NCBI RefSeq assembly: GCF_021245805.1
Contig: NZ_JAJJNF010000001.1
Span: forward strand, 1-64,000
Length of the DNA stretch: 64,000 nt
Direction of reading: 5' to 3'
Source: Mangrovimonas futianensis
GTDB lineage: Bacteria > Bacteroidota > Bacteroidia > Flavobacteriales > Flavobacteriaceae
Shown in pieces: positions 16,210 through 25,493 of this stretch; within the stretch, counting starts at the first letter, position 1; each line of letters opens with the position of its first letter. A model generated the notes under the pieces. The model saw only the letters and a list, made by a program, of their open reading frames with translations, searched no databases and was not told the origin of the DNA. Position numbers and translations under genes: made by a program.

Positions 16210-18600
16210 CTATGACGGGGATACAATCATTACCTCTCCGAAAGTTGGATTCGGAAATATTTTGATACTTCTTTCTTGGACTGTATTCTCAATTAATGAA
16301 AGACTCTCAAAACTGGTGATGGCCTCATTGGTTTCTAGGGGTAGGTTGTAATCAAAATAAATTTCTGCCGAATTGCTCACTGTGTCACCTACCTCCAAAC
16401 TTTCCAAGGTCTTTATTTTATAGGTCACATGCCCCTGCTCTTCGGGTCCTAAATCGATATTGTCAAAATAAAACTCCAGTAAATTTCCTTCCATCCTTGT
16501 TTCCATCGAGTGGGAAGCAGACAGAATCTGTAAGGAATTTAAATTGTAGTCACTTTCATTGAGGACATCCTTAATAACCACAAAAGTAGCGGCGGCATTT
16601 CCTGTATTTTCAAAATTGATGGTGTAATGCAAATAGTCGCCTATTTTTTCTATTGGGGCTATGTCTCCCTCCAAACAAACCTTATCGTTGGGATCAAAGG
16701 CTCCAACCACTGTTTGGTTCAATTCAAAGCTATTGTCATCAGGGTTTTCATCTTCTTGGGATCCAACAATTTCCACCGAAAATATTAGAACATCATCAAT
16801 ATTGAGAGGAGGTGTCTCTGTAGGAGCATTTAAGTTAAAAGTAACAAAAGTACTTCTCGACTCAAAAGGCAATAAATCCTCAAAATCCCATATCAACTCC
16901 CCATCATTTAAGTCGTTTTGTTCCTGCGATACCGATACCAACTCCATCAAGGAGGCATCAAAAGACAAACTGACTTGTCCAGAGGTCACTTGATTGCCAT
17001 TGTTTTTAAAGATCAATTCATAATAGGCATCAAAACCCGGTTGGGCATTACCTATTGGAGTCAATACCACTTCCAGATCATGGTGAGTACCTAGAGGAGA
17101 AATACAGAAATCTTGAGTGGTGGTATTATTAAGGCTGCCCCAAAATTCAAACGTCGCACTTTCTGGAGATACACTGAACCAGTCTGGATGTTCTATAGAG
17201 GGTGTAAGGATAAAAGAGCCATTTTGGGAATAAAACGAATAATTCCCTCCTGAATTCACATAACTTACCTCTTCCATTCCATCTGACTCTACATGTATCA
17301 GGACATTAGAAACCGTTCCAGTTCCAGTTTGGCATCCGTCATTGTTTAAATCAAATAGAACTTGACCTGTGATTGTGTTATAATTTCCACCGGGTGTAAA
17401 ACTGCAATAGGTAGTGACTATTGGGGTTGGAACAGGCAGACCATCATCAGTTGCATCTAAATACACATCATCATACTGTTCTTCATCTACACAAATAAAT
17501 TCCAAAGATGGATTAAAATATAAATAAGTTTCTTCTGAACTTCCATTCTTCATATTTATTGAATTTAAATTAGAATCTATCACATTAATTGTATCTAAAT
17601 GAATATTCTGGCTCAAATCTAAATCTCCAGAAATCCCTCCGACTTGAATAAATTGCAGATTTAAATTTTGACTTAAATCCAATACGGGATTACTACCTCC
17701 TCCTATACTTAAATGTTCCAAATACTCACATTCACTTGTATTTACCATTGTGTTTCCTCCCAAACCTAAAGACAATGTTTCTAAATTTGGGAAAGGACTT
17801 AGATCCAAGTCAGTTAATGTTAGAGAACCTGTTGCTCTAAAAAAAGTTAAATTGGGGTGGTTAGCCAGGAGTAAGGATTCTAGGGAGAAACCTCCAACAT
17901 CAACAGACTCTATATTGGCGCTATTAGTTAAATCTAAAATTATTGACCCATAGATGGGAGGAGAAATTGGGTCGCCATTTAGACCTACAGTAGATAATTG
18001 AGTTAATTCTTCATTACCGATTAACAAAAAGGGATTTTCATTATTGATATTAGTTGAATTATTATTCGATATAGTTAATTCAGTAATTCCTGTTTGGGAA
18101 ATGTTTAAACCGGAAAAAGCATTGTTTTCAGTATAGAAAGACAACAAATTATCGTTCTGGCCAAACTGTATATTTACCATATTATTTCCAATAATATTTA
18201 AGGTTTCTAGGTTTGTCAATCCGGATATATTTAAACTGCCTAAGTAATTAGGTGTCGGATTTAAATATTCGTCATAATCAGGATGAACAAAATTTATGTG
18301 CTCCAAGAGAGTGTTTTGACTTAAATCAACTTCATCAATATTGTGTTGATAACAACTAAAGTTGACCAAATTAGTAAAAGCCTCAATCCCGGTTAAATCA
18401 GTAATATAATCAGAATCTGAGGGCCCAGAAACCCATAAAGTGGACACCTCTTGGGCTTCAGATACCTGAATTTCACCATCATTATTTGTATCTATGTTAG
18501 ATGCCAGCAATTGATCTTTAAAGGTCTGGTCTGGGAAATTGATTATTTGTGATTGAACGCTTAGGGAGAAGAGAACGAATAACAAATATGTGTGTTTCAT
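16210..18600 (-). CDS. Secreted leucine-rich-repeat protein, array copy 2, sorting domain cut by a nonsense codon
   Basis: A 796-residue protein with the same layout as copy 1: signal peptide, EF-hand loop (DTNNDGEIQVSE), LRR core (about 53-396), SdrD-B-like, DUF11-like and DUF7619-like domains. It stops at 'VSPS' inside the T9SS sorting domain. Copy 3 reads TCG (Ser) where copy 2 reads TAG; the difference is a single base (plus-strand T at 16211 where copy 3 has G). The intact product would be 852 residues. As it stands it should reach the periplasm, but loss of the sorting signal predicts failure of T9SS export. A sequencing error is possible but would have to fall exactly here. Confidence 0.8.
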   Translation of the reverse strand: MKHTYLLFVLFSLSVQSQIINFPDQTFKDQLLASNIDTNNDGEIQVSEAQEVSTLWVSGPSDSDYITDLTGIEAFTNLVNFSCYQHNIDEVDLSQNTLLEHINFVHPDYDEYLNPTPNYLGSLNISGLTNLETLNIIGNNMVNIQFGQNDNLLSFYTENNAFSGLNISQTGITELTISNNNSTNINNENPFLLIGNEELTQLSTVGLNGDPISPPIYGSIILDLTNSANIESVDVGGFSLESLLLANHPNLTFFRATGSLTLTDLDLSPFPNLETLSLGLGGNTMVNTSECEYLEHLSIGGGSNPVLDLSQNLNLQFIQVGGISGDLDLSQNIHLDTINVIDSNLNSINMKNGSSEETYLYFNPSLEFICVDEEQYDDVYLDATDDGLPVPTPIVTTYCSFTPGGNYNTITGQVLFDLNNDGCQTGTGTVSNVLIHVESDGMEEVSYVNSGGNYSFYSQNGSFILTPSIEHPDWFSVSPESATFEFWGSLNNTTTQDFCISPLGTHHDLEVVLTPIGNAQPGFDAYYELIFKNNGNQVTSGQVSLSFDASLMELVSVSQEQNDLNDGELIWDFEDLLPFESRSTFVTFNLNAPTETPPLNIDDVLIFSVEIVGSQEDENPDDNSFELNQTVVGAFDPNDKVCLEGDIAPIEKIGDYLHYTINFENTGNAAATFVVIKDVLNESDYNLNSLQILSASHSMETRMEGNLLEFYFDNIDLGPEEQGHVTYKIKTLESLEVGDTVSNSAEIYFDYNLPLETNEAITSFESLSLIENTVQERSIKIFPNPTFGEVMIVSPS

Positions 18601-18647
18601 GATTGGTTAGTTTTTTTATATTAATAATTAGATTACTCCAATTTTTA

Positions 18648-21089
18648 TTAATTCTTTATCACCTTGGAACCATAGACTCCGTCTTGAGTTTTAATCTTAA
18701 CAAAATATACTCCCTTTTGATAAGCAGATAAATCACATATCGTTCGCCTTTTATTTAATTCTAAAGAATTCAGTATTCTGCCATTCATATCAAGAACCTC
18801 TAACAATTGTATTGGCGATGACGGGGATACAATCATTACCTCTCCGAAAGTTGGATTAGGAAATATTTTGATGCTTCCTTCTTGGGCTGTATTCTCGATT
18901 AATGAAAGACTCTCAAAACTGGTGATGGCCTCATTGGTTTCTATGGGTAGGTTGTAATCAAAATAAATTTCTGCCGAATTGCTCACTGTGTCACCTACCT
19001 CCAAACTTTCCAAGGTCTTTATTTTATAGGACACATGACCCTGCTCTTCTGGACCTAAATCGATATTGTCAAAATAAAACTCCAGTAGATTTCCTTCCAT
19101 CCTTGTTTCCATAGAGTGGGAAGCAGACAGAATCTGTAAAGAATTTAAATTGTAGTCACTTTCATTGAGGACATCCTTAATAACCACAAAGGTAGCTGCT
19201 GCATTTCCTATATTTTCAAAATTGATGGTGTAATGCAAATAGTCGCCTATTTTTTCTATTGGGGCTATATCCCCTTCCAAACAAACCTTATCGTTGGGAT
19301 CAAAGGCTCCGACTACCGTTTGGTTCAATTCAAAGCTATTGTCATCAGGGTTTTCATCTTCTTGAGCTCCAACAATTTCAACCGAAAATGTTAGAACATC
19401 ATCAATATTGAGAGAAGGTGTCTCTGTAGGGGCATTTAAGTTAAAAGTAACAAAAGTACTTCTCGACTCAAAAGGCAATAAGTCCTCAAAATTCCATATC
19501 AACTCCCCATCATTTAAGTCGTTTTGTTCCTGCGATACCGATACCAACTCCATCAGGGAGGAACCAAAAGACAAACTGACTTGTCCAGAGGTCATTTGAT
19601 TGCCGTTGTTCTTATAGATCAATTCATAATCGGCATCAAAACCCGGTTGGGCATTACCTATTGGAGTCAATACCACCTCTAAATCTTGGTGAGTCCCTAG
19701 AGCTGAAATACAGAAATCTTGAGAGGTAGTATTATTAAGATTGTCTTCAAATACTACAATGGCATTTTCTGGAGAAATATTGAACCAGTCTGGATGTTCT
19801 ATGGAGGGTGTAAGGATAAAAGAGCCATTTTGGGAATAAAACGAATAATTCCCTCCAGAATTCACATAACTGACTTCTTCTGAATCTTCTGACTCCACCT
19901 GTATCAAAACATTGGAAAAAGATTCGGTTCCCGTTTGGCATCCGTCATTGTTTAAATCAAATAGAACTTGACCAGTGGTTGTGTTGTAATTTCCTCCGGG
20001 TGTGAAACTGCAATAAGGGTGAACTACCACTTCATCACCAAAAATATCCGATAGCTCCAGTACTTGAAATTCATCTGCACAAATAAAATTTAAACTAGAA
20101 GATGAATAATTATAAATATCAATAGTCTCCTCCGAGATACCATTTTTTAGATTAACAGACTCCAAACTAGAGGAAGATATTGAAATATCTTGAAGTTGGA
20201 AATTGTCACTAAAATCAAGGTGGGTAAGAACAAAAAAATCATCCTCCTCCCAATATTCTTCTAAATTAAAATTTTCAAGATTAGGAAATGCCGACAAATC
20301 AATTTCAGAGAAATTTGACGAAACACTTAAATATATCCAAGTTAGTAGAGGGTGATATCCTAAATTTATGGAATGGATTCCAACATCCTCTAAAAAAATA
20401 GACAATAAATCTGAACAAAGAGAAACATCCAAATGACCTAACTTGCCAAAAGAATTAGCAAACACCTCCAACTCCTCATTACCGATGAAGGTATAGGGTA
20501 ATGAATTACCCTGAATGAAGAATTCATTGATTTCTGTTTGAGAAATATCCAACTCCATAAATGCATTATAACTTGCCTTTAAAGTTGTTAAATTCACATT
20601 TTGACTTAAATCAATACTTTCCAATCCATTCCCCGAGATATCCAGATAAGCTAAATTAGAACAATTTGTTACATCCAATTCATTTAAAGTATACCAATTC
20701 AACGTACTTGAAAGCGGTTCAGAAAAATCTAAATAAGTTAAAGATGTATTTTGGCTTAAATCAACATAACTAATTTCATGCGGGGAGCATGTAAGATGGG
20801 TTAAATTAGTAAAATATTCAATTCCGGTGATATCATTAAGGATTGAATTATTAACTTCTGTTGTGTAGCCTGAAACTGAGATATATGACACTTCCAACGC
20901 TTCCGATTCCTGGATTTCACCATCACTATTGGCATCTATTTGAAACCAGCTTCCGGAAAGATTTTTAGCTATTTGATTAGATGGTGAAGATGCCAGCAAC
21001 TGATCTTTAAAGGTCTGGTCTGGGAAATTGATTATTTGTGATTGAACGCTTAGGGAGAAGAGAACGAATAACAAATATGTATGTTTCAT
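18648..21089 (-). CDS. Secreted leucine-rich-repeat protein with T9SS sorting domain, array copy 3
   Basis: An 813-residue protein with the same signal peptide as copies 1 and 2. A 17-residue insertion after 'DQLLAS' precedes the EF-hand loop (DANSDGEIQESE). The shortest LRR core follows (about 65-357), then SdrD-B-like, DUF11-like and DUF7619-like domains and an intact type A sorting domain ('IKIFPNPTFGEV…GSKVIKN'). It is the promoter-proximal gene of the leftward array, but I see no TAnnTTTG box upstream. The eno terminator lies between it and eno, so the array is not simply read through from eno. Confidence 0.8.
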   Translation of the reverse strand: MKHTYLLFVLFSLSVQSQIINFPDQTFKDQLLASSPSNQIAKNLSGSWFQIDANSDGEIQESEALEVSYISVSGYTTEVNNSILNDITGIEYFTNLTHLTCSPHEISYVDLSQNTSLTYLDFSEPLSSTLNWYTLNELDVTNCSNLAYLDISGNGLESIDLSQNVNLTTLKASYNAFMELDISQTEINEFFIQGNSLPYTFIGNEELEVFANSFGKLGHLDVSLCSDLLSIFLEDVGIHSINLGYHPLLTWIYLSVSSNFSEIDLSAFPNLENFNLEEYWEEDDFFVLTHLDFSDNFQLQDISISSSSLESVNLKNGISEETIDIYNYSSSSLNFICADEFQVLELSDIFGDEVVVHPYCSFTPGGNYNTTTGQVLFDLNNDGCQTGTESFSNVLIQVESEDSEEVSYVNSGGNYSFYSQNGSFILTPSIEHPDWFNISPENAIVVFEDNLNNTTSQDFCISALGTHQDLEVVLTPIGNAQPGFDADYELIYKNNGNQMTSGQVSLSFGSSLMELVSVSQEQNDLNDGELIWNFEDLLPFESRSTFVTFNLNAPTETPSLNIDDVLTFSVEIVGAQEDENPDDNSFELNQTVVGAFDPNDKVCLEGDIAPIEKIGDYLHYTINFENIGNAAATFVVIKDVLNESDYNLNSLQILSASHSMETRMEGNLLEFYFDNIDLGPEEQGHVSYKIKTLESLEVGDTVSNSAEIYFDYNLPIETNEAITSFESLSLIENTAQEGSIKIFPNPTFGEVMIVSPSSPIQLLEVLDMNGRILNSLELNKRRTICDLSAYQKGVYFVKIKTQDGVYGSKVIKN

Positions 21090-21145
21090 GATTGGTTATT
21101 TTACATAGAAAAGCATTTTTTATAAAAGAATTCCTTTAAGTTAAT

Positions 21146-21182
21146 AAAAAAAGGCCTACAATTTGCATTGTAGACCTTTTTT
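21146..21182 (-). terminator. Intrinsic terminator of eno
   Basis: A long near-perfect stem centred on the TTGC loop near 21164 (about 16 bp with one C-A mismatch) is flanked by A- and T-runs, so it can act in both directions. It lies 22 bases past the eno stop. Confidence 0.85.
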
Positions 21183-21203
21183 CCGTGTTGTATGTAAATG
21201 AGT

Positions 21204-22493
21204 TTACTTCACCTTAAATGCTTTTTCCTGAGGAAAATAGGCTACATCACCCAACTCTTCTTCAATTCTCAACAATTGGTTGTACTTGGCCATACGATCA
21301 CTACGAGACGCAGATCCTGTTTTAATTTGACCACAATTTAAAGCCACAGCTAAATCAGCAATTGTGTTGTCTTCTGTTTCACCAGAACGGTGTGACATAA
21401 CAGAAGTATAACCAGCATTTTTAGCCATATTAACAGCTGCAATAGTTTCAGTTAAAGACCCAATTTGGTTTACTTTGATAAGGATTGAGTTTGCAATTCC
21501 GTTTTCGATTCCTCTTGATAAACGCTCTACGTTAGTTACGAATAAATCGTCTCCTACCAACTGTACTTTATCACCTACCAATTCAGTTAAGTAACTCCAT
21601 CCTTCCCAATCGTTTTCATCCATACCATCTTCGATAGAGATAATTGGGTATTTAGATACCAATTCAGCTAAATATTCAGCTTGTTCTTTACTTGTTCTGG
21701 TGACACCAGTTTCTCCTTCAAATTTAGCGTAGTTGTAAACACCATCTTCATAGAATTCAGCAGAAGCACAGTCTAAAGCAATTTTAATTTCTTCGCCAAA
21801 TTTATATCCTGCATTTTCAACTGCTTTAGCAATCGTTTCGATAGCATCTTCTGTTCCGTCCAAGGTAGGAGCAAATCCTCCTTCATCCCCAACAGCTGTA
21901 CTTAAATTTCTATCGTGTAATACTTTTTTCAAGTTATGGAAGATTTCAGTACCCATTTGCATCGCATGTGTAAAGTTTTTCGCTTTAACAGGCATAATCA
22001 TGAATTCTTGGAATGCAATAGGCGCATCACTGTGAGAACCTCCGTTGATAATATTCATCATTGGAACGGGAAGTGTATTTGCAGACACTCCTCCAACATA
22101 ACGATACAATGGCATTCCCAATTCGTTAGCAGCAGCTTTAGCCACTGCCAAAGAAACTCCTAAAATAGCATTTGCTCCTAATTTCGATTTATTAGGCGTT
22201 CCATCCAATTCTATCATCATTCTATCAATTAGGTTTTGTTCAAAAACTGAAACACCTAATAATTCTTGAGCAAGTACTGTGTTAACATTTTCAACTGCCT
22301 TAGATACTCCTTTTCCCATGTAGGTATTCCCACCATCTCTTAGCTCTACCGCTTCGTGTTCACCTGTTGATGCTCCCGAAGGCACTGCAGCTCTACCTAA
22401 AATACCATTTTCAGTTATCACATCTACTTCAACAGTAGGGTTTCCACGGGAATCTAAAATCTGTCTCGCGTGAATATTGGTTATCATGCTCAT
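21204..22493 (-). CDS. eno: Enolase (phosphopyruvate hydratase)
   Basis: It interconverts 2-phosphoglycerate and phosphoenolpyruvate in glycolysis and gluconeogenesis. The 429-residue length is normal. Visible motifs are ARQILDSRGNPTVEVD at the N-terminus, the AVPSGASTGEHEAVELRD loop, GDEGGFAP, the metal-binding region in SIEDGMDENDW and GDDLFVTN, the catalytic lysine in ILIKVNQIGSLTET, and the signature SHRSGETEDNTIADL. A second ATG two codons in (22487) is an alternative start. Single-gene unit with its own box and terminator. Confidence 0.97.
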   Translation of the reverse strand: MSMITNIHARQILDSRGNPTVEVDVITENGILGRAAVPSGASTGEHEAVELRDGGNTYMGKGVSKAVENVNTVLAQELLGVSVFEQNLIDRMMIELDGTPNKSKLGANAILGVSLAVAKAAANELGMPLYRYVGGVSANTLPVPMMNIINGGSHSDAPIAFQEFMIMPVKAKNFTHAMQMGTEIFHNLKKVLHDRNLSTAVGDEGGFAPTLDGTEDAIETIAKAVENAGYKFGEEIKIALDCASAEFYEDGVYNYAKFEGETGVTRTSKEQAEYLAELVSKYPIISIEDGMDENDWEGWSYLTELVGDKVQLVGDDLFVTNVERLSRGIENGIANSILIKVNQIGSLTETIAAVNMAKNAGYTSVMSHRSGETEDNTIADLAVALNCGQIKTGSASRSDRMAKYNQLLRIEEELGDVAYFPQEKAFKVK

Positions 22494-22524
22494 AATGTTC
22501 TTTTTATAAAATTAATTTCCTTAA

Positions 22525-22532
22525 CAAATTTA
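22525..22532 (-). promoter_or_regulatory. -7 box for eno
   Basis: TAAATTTG on the minus strand, 31 bases before the eno start. No TTG is evident at -33. Confidence 0.45.
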
Positions 22533-22603
22533 CGAAATTACCAGCCTTTTTGCACCTTCACAAGGCATATTTATGTAATAATCTAACTACATTGTTTTCG
22601 AAT

Positions 22604-22644
22604 AAAAAAAACCTCAAAGAATGGCTAAAATCTTTGAGGTTTTT
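22604..22644 (-). terminator. Intrinsic terminator of carA
   Basis: A 14-bp perfect stem (22607-22620 with 22631-22644) has a ten-base loop. A-rich and T-rich flanks allow termination in both directions. It begins 3 bases past the carA stop. Confidence 0.88.
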
Positions 22645-22646
22645 CT

Positions 22647-23753
22647 TTATTTATTTTTGATATTCTCTATAAATTGATCAAAAAGATAGGATGCATCGTG
22701 AGGTCCAGGACTTGCTTCTGGGTGGTATTGTACCGAGAAGCAATTCTTATTCTTCATTTTAATACCAGCAACTGTATTATCGTTCAAATGAATATGTGTT
22801 ATTTCAATATCGGGATGCTTTTCTGCTTCTTCCCTATTGACAGCAAAACCATGATTTTGAGAAGTAATTTCTCCTTTACCAGTAATTAGGTTCTTTACAG
22901 GGTGATTGATCCCTCTATGACCATGGTGCATTTTATAAGTGGAAATTCCGTTTGCCAATGCAATAACTTGGTGTCCCAAACAGATACCAAACAAAGGTAA
23001 ATCTCTTTTGATAATTTCCTTTGCAACCTCTTGCGCCTCTTTCAAAGGTTCAGGATCACCTGGACCATTGGATAAAAAGTACCCATCCGGATTCCAAGCT
23101 TCCATTTCTTCAAAACTGGCATTATATGGATATACTTTAATGTAAGCATCTCTACTTGCCAAGTTTCTTAAAATATTCTTCTTTATTCCAATATCTAAAG
23201 CTGCAATTTTGATACTTGCATTTTCATCTCCATAGAAATAAGGCTCTTTAGTAGATACCTTTGATGACAATTCCAAACCATTCATATCTGGAATTTCAGC
23301 CAACTGCTTTTTCAATCCTTCAATGTTATCTACTTCAGTTGAAATTACAGCATTCATAGCACCGTTGTCTCTAATATAACTTACTAAAGCTCTTGTATCT
23401 ACATCAGATATAGCCAAAAGGCTATATTTATTTAAAAACTCGAGCAAGGATGAATCAGCGTCCTCCCTAGAATAATCATAACTGAAATTTCTACATACTA
23501 AACCAGAAATCTTTATTGAATCTGACTCAACCTCTTCATCATTAGCCCCGTAGTTACCAATGTGTGCATTGGTAGTAACCATAATTTGACCAAAATAAGA
23601 AGGATCTGTAAAAATTTCTTGATACCCAGTCATTCCAGTATTGAAACAAACCTCACCAAAAGAAGTTCCCTTTTTACCGCCTACTGATTTTCCATAGAAA
23701 ATGGTTCCATCAGCCAATAGAATAATTGCTTTTTCTCGCTTGTTGTATTTCAT
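22647..23753 (-). CDS. carA: Carbamoyl-phosphate synthase small (glutaminase) subunit
   Basis: It hydrolyses glutamine and passes ammonia to the CarB subunit for carbamoyl phosphate, feeding pyrimidine and arginine synthesis. The 368-residue protein has the N-terminal CPSase domain ('ILLADGTIFYGKS', 'GMTGYQEIFTDPSY') and a class I glutamine amidotransferase domain. The nucleophile Cys lies in GICLGHQ and the His-Glu pair in VQYHPEAS. I chose ATG 23753 (MKYNKREK) over an upstream in-frame TTG at 23774, as it matches the usual family start. carB is not adjacent. Confidence 0.95.
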   Translation of the reverse strand: MKYNKREKAIILLADGTIFYGKSVGGKKGTSFGEVCFNTGMTGYQEIFTDPSYFGQIMVTTNAHIGNYGANDEEVESDSIKISGLVCRNFSYDYSREDADSSLLEFLNKYSLLAISDVDTRALVSYIRDNGAMNAVISTEVDNIEGLKKQLAEIPDMNGLELSSKVSTKEPYFYGDENASIKIAALDIGIKKNILRNLASRDAYIKVYPYNASFEEMEAWNPDGYFLSNGPGDPEPLKEAQEVAKEIIKRDLPLFGICLGHQVIALANGISTYKMHHGHRGINHPVKNLITGKGEITSQNHGFAVNREEAEKHPDIEITHIHLNDNTVAGIKMKNKNCFSVQYHPEASPGPHDASYLFDQFIENIKNK

Positions 23754-23838
23754 TTGTTTAGAAAAGTTTTGCAAAATTGCATAAAAAAAAGGATAAACTA
23801 AAATGTTTACCCTTTAATTATGTGAGAAAGATGTCCAA

Positions 23839-24636
23839 CTACAATGTATCATAGTAGCTAGCAACTCTTTTTACTTGTTCAGAATCTTTTAATGATATTT
23901 TGTTATCCTTTATAAACTTAAGTAGTTCAGCGGAATGTTCTGGGAATAACTCGGCAAATTTCTTCTTATTATTAGGGACTTCAATAAATTCATCTCCAAT
24001 TTTAACCAAAACAATCTCTTCCTTATCATAATATGCCGGTTTGGTAACAACCTTGGTCATTGGGTTTACTGAAGCCTCTTTTAAAACAACTTTGAACTTT
24101 TGAAATAGAATGGCTTTTTCACCTATATAAAGAACCTGATGTAGTTCATTGGTTTTTGGAAGAAACACAAATTTATCTCCGTTCTTCTCAAAAAATCGAA
24201 TATCATAATTATTGAAGGTAAATACTTTTCCTTGACCAATTGGAACGAAAAGCTGATCACTAACTAAATTATAGTTTGCTCCCTGAATCATATAGCCTTT
24301 TCCACTTTTTGTAACGATTTTAACTTTCCCCTTTTGACTGTCAAACAAGAAAGCATCCTTGACGTCAATACCCGTTTTAGCATTGACAAACCTTCCAAAT
24401 TTACTATTATCATCCAAGAGGGCTTCTAAATTTTGAATATCGGTAGGTCCTTCAAAATTAGCTAACAAATCCGATGCCATTCCCCCTCTCATGTCAATGG
24501 GCACCTCAATACCATTTTCAATTTTTGTTGGTCCCGTTGGTCCTAAAGCCTCATAAGGACTGGTAGAAGGCATTTGGGAGTAACTGAACAAACTAAAAAT
24601 CCCAATCGAAATACTTAAAATTGTTTTCATTTTCAT
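23839..24636 (-). CDS. Unknown secreted protein, tandem paralogue A
   Basis: A 265-residue protein with a signal peptide (about 1-20). After a Pro/Gly-rich stretch ('TSPYEALGPTGPTKIENG') it shares its whole C-terminal 210 residues with the next gene. Shared patterns are 'NSKFGRFVNA', 'VKDAFLFD', 'GKVKIVTKSGKGY', 'FTFNNYDIRFF' and 'KPAYYDKEEIVLV'. I do not recognise the family. The pattern of short beta-strands ending in two helices suggests a compact periplasmic or surface domain. It lies between carA and its paralogue with no clear promoter box of its own. Confidence 0.65.
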   Translation of the reverse strand: MKMKTILSISIGIFSLFSYSQMPSTSPYEALGPTGPTKIENGIEVPIDMRGGMASDLLANFEGPTDIQNLEALLDDNSKFGRFVNAKTGIDVKDAFLFDSQKGKVKIVTKSGKGYMIQGANYNLVSDQLFVPIGQGKVFTFNNYDIRFFEKNGDKFVFLPKTNELHQVLYIGEKAILFQKFKVVLKEASVNPMTKVVTKPAYYDKEEIVLVKIGDEFIEVPNNKKKFAELFPEHSAELLKFIKDNKISLKDSEQVKRVASYYDTL

Positions 24637-24745
24637 AAGTGCTTTTTTAAAATGTTAATTAATAAACCAGACAAAAGTCAAAAAACACCATGGAAATTGG
24701 AAGACACTTCAATAGTAATTGACTTTATATCAATTAAATATACAC

Positions 24746-24783
24746 AAAAAAAAAGGGCTGAAAATAATTTCAGCCCTTTTTTT
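24746..24783 (-). terminator. Intrinsic terminator of paralogue B
   Basis: A 13-bp stem (24751-24763 with 24768-24780) has a four-base loop, flanked by A- and T-runs. It begins 13 bases past the stop of the gene at 24797-25471. Confidence 0.85.
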
Positions 24784-24796
24784 CCTACAATACTTA

Positions 24797-25471
24797 CTAT
24801 ATTGTATTATAATATTCTATTACCTTTATGATGTCATTGTTATTTTTCAATGATATATTATTGCTTTTGATATATTTTGCAATCTTACCACTATCATCTC
24901 CAAACGCTTCTAAGAATTTCTTCTTTTTTGAGGGTAATTCAAAAACTTGATTATCTCTTCTAAGCACCATTACCTCTTCTTTAGTATAATATGCTGGCTT
25001 GGTAATTTCGTTAGTCAGTGGATTTGTCATTGCTTGTTTAAGCTCTAAATCAAACTTCTTAAATAAGGATCCCTTGTCACCTTTAAAAACAATTTCATGT
25101 AATGGCTTAGATTGACCTGGTATAAAAACAAACTTTCTATTTCCTTTTTGAAAATACTTGATATCAGCATTATTGAATGTGAAAGACTTCCCATCTTCTA
25201 GTGGTACACTTAACTCTTGCTTGCTTAAATTGAAATTAACATCTTTAAATGAATAAGCTTTTCCAGACCTGGTGAATATTTCCACTTTTCCACTAGTATC
25301 ATCAAATAAGTAAGCATCCTTTACAGAACCACTTTCTCCTCTAGCATTGACAAACCTTCCAAATTTTGTGTTTTCATCCAAAACGCCTTCTAAAATAGCT
25401 GCATTGGTTAATTGTGCAAATCCTACTTGACAAGTTAATAGTAAGACTGTTAAATAAATTAAATTTTTCAT
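24797..25471 (-). CDS. Unknown secreted protein, tandem paralogue B
   Basis: A 224-residue protein with a signal peptide (about 1-20, ending GFAQ). It is a clear paralogue of the gene at 23839-24636: both carry 'FGRFVNA', 'VKDAYLFD', 'SFTFNNADIKYF', 'FVFIPG' and 'TKPAYYTKEEV' in the same order, and both end in a basic KKKKF…helix pair and 'ISLKN…YYNT'. The frame is open upstream into rplQ, but the ATG at 25471 is right: it starts the signal peptide and follows a TATATTTG box by 22 bases. Confidence 0.65.
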   Translation of the reverse strand: MKNLIYLTVLLLTCQVGFAQLTNAAILEGVLDENTKFGRFVNARGESGSVKDAYLFDDTSGKVEIFTRSGKAYSFKDVNFNLSKQELSVPLEDGKSFTFNNADIKYFQKGNRKFVFIPGQSKPLHEIVFKGDKGSLFKKFDLELKQAMTNPLTNEITKPAYYTKEEVMVLRRDNQVFELPSKKKKFLEAFGDDSGKIAKYIKSNNISLKNNNDIIKVIEYYNTI

Positions 25472-25493
25472 ATCGATTTTATTAAGAAAGCGA

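Larger units (their letters stand above)
13160..21089. repeat. Tandem array of three LRR genes with shared ends and variable cores
   Basis: Three head-to-tail leftward genes repeat the same design. The conserved 3' modules lie at about 13160-14525, 16042-17405 and 18648-20012, and are nearly identical over more than 1.3 kb. The 5' ends (signal peptide and EF-hand loop) are also nearly identical. The LRR cores between them differ in length (about 435, 345 and 290 residues) and sequence. The spacers after the start codons of copies 1 and 2 are nearly the same (15998-16041, 18601-18647), so the unit duplicated is gene plus spacer. Confidence 0.85.

Noticed and set aside
13160..21089. CRISPR or simple-repeat interpretation of the repeated DNA in the LRR array
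   Set aside because: The repeats are coding (LRR units of about 20 residues and whole duplicated domains), with no regular palindromic repeat and no unique spacers.
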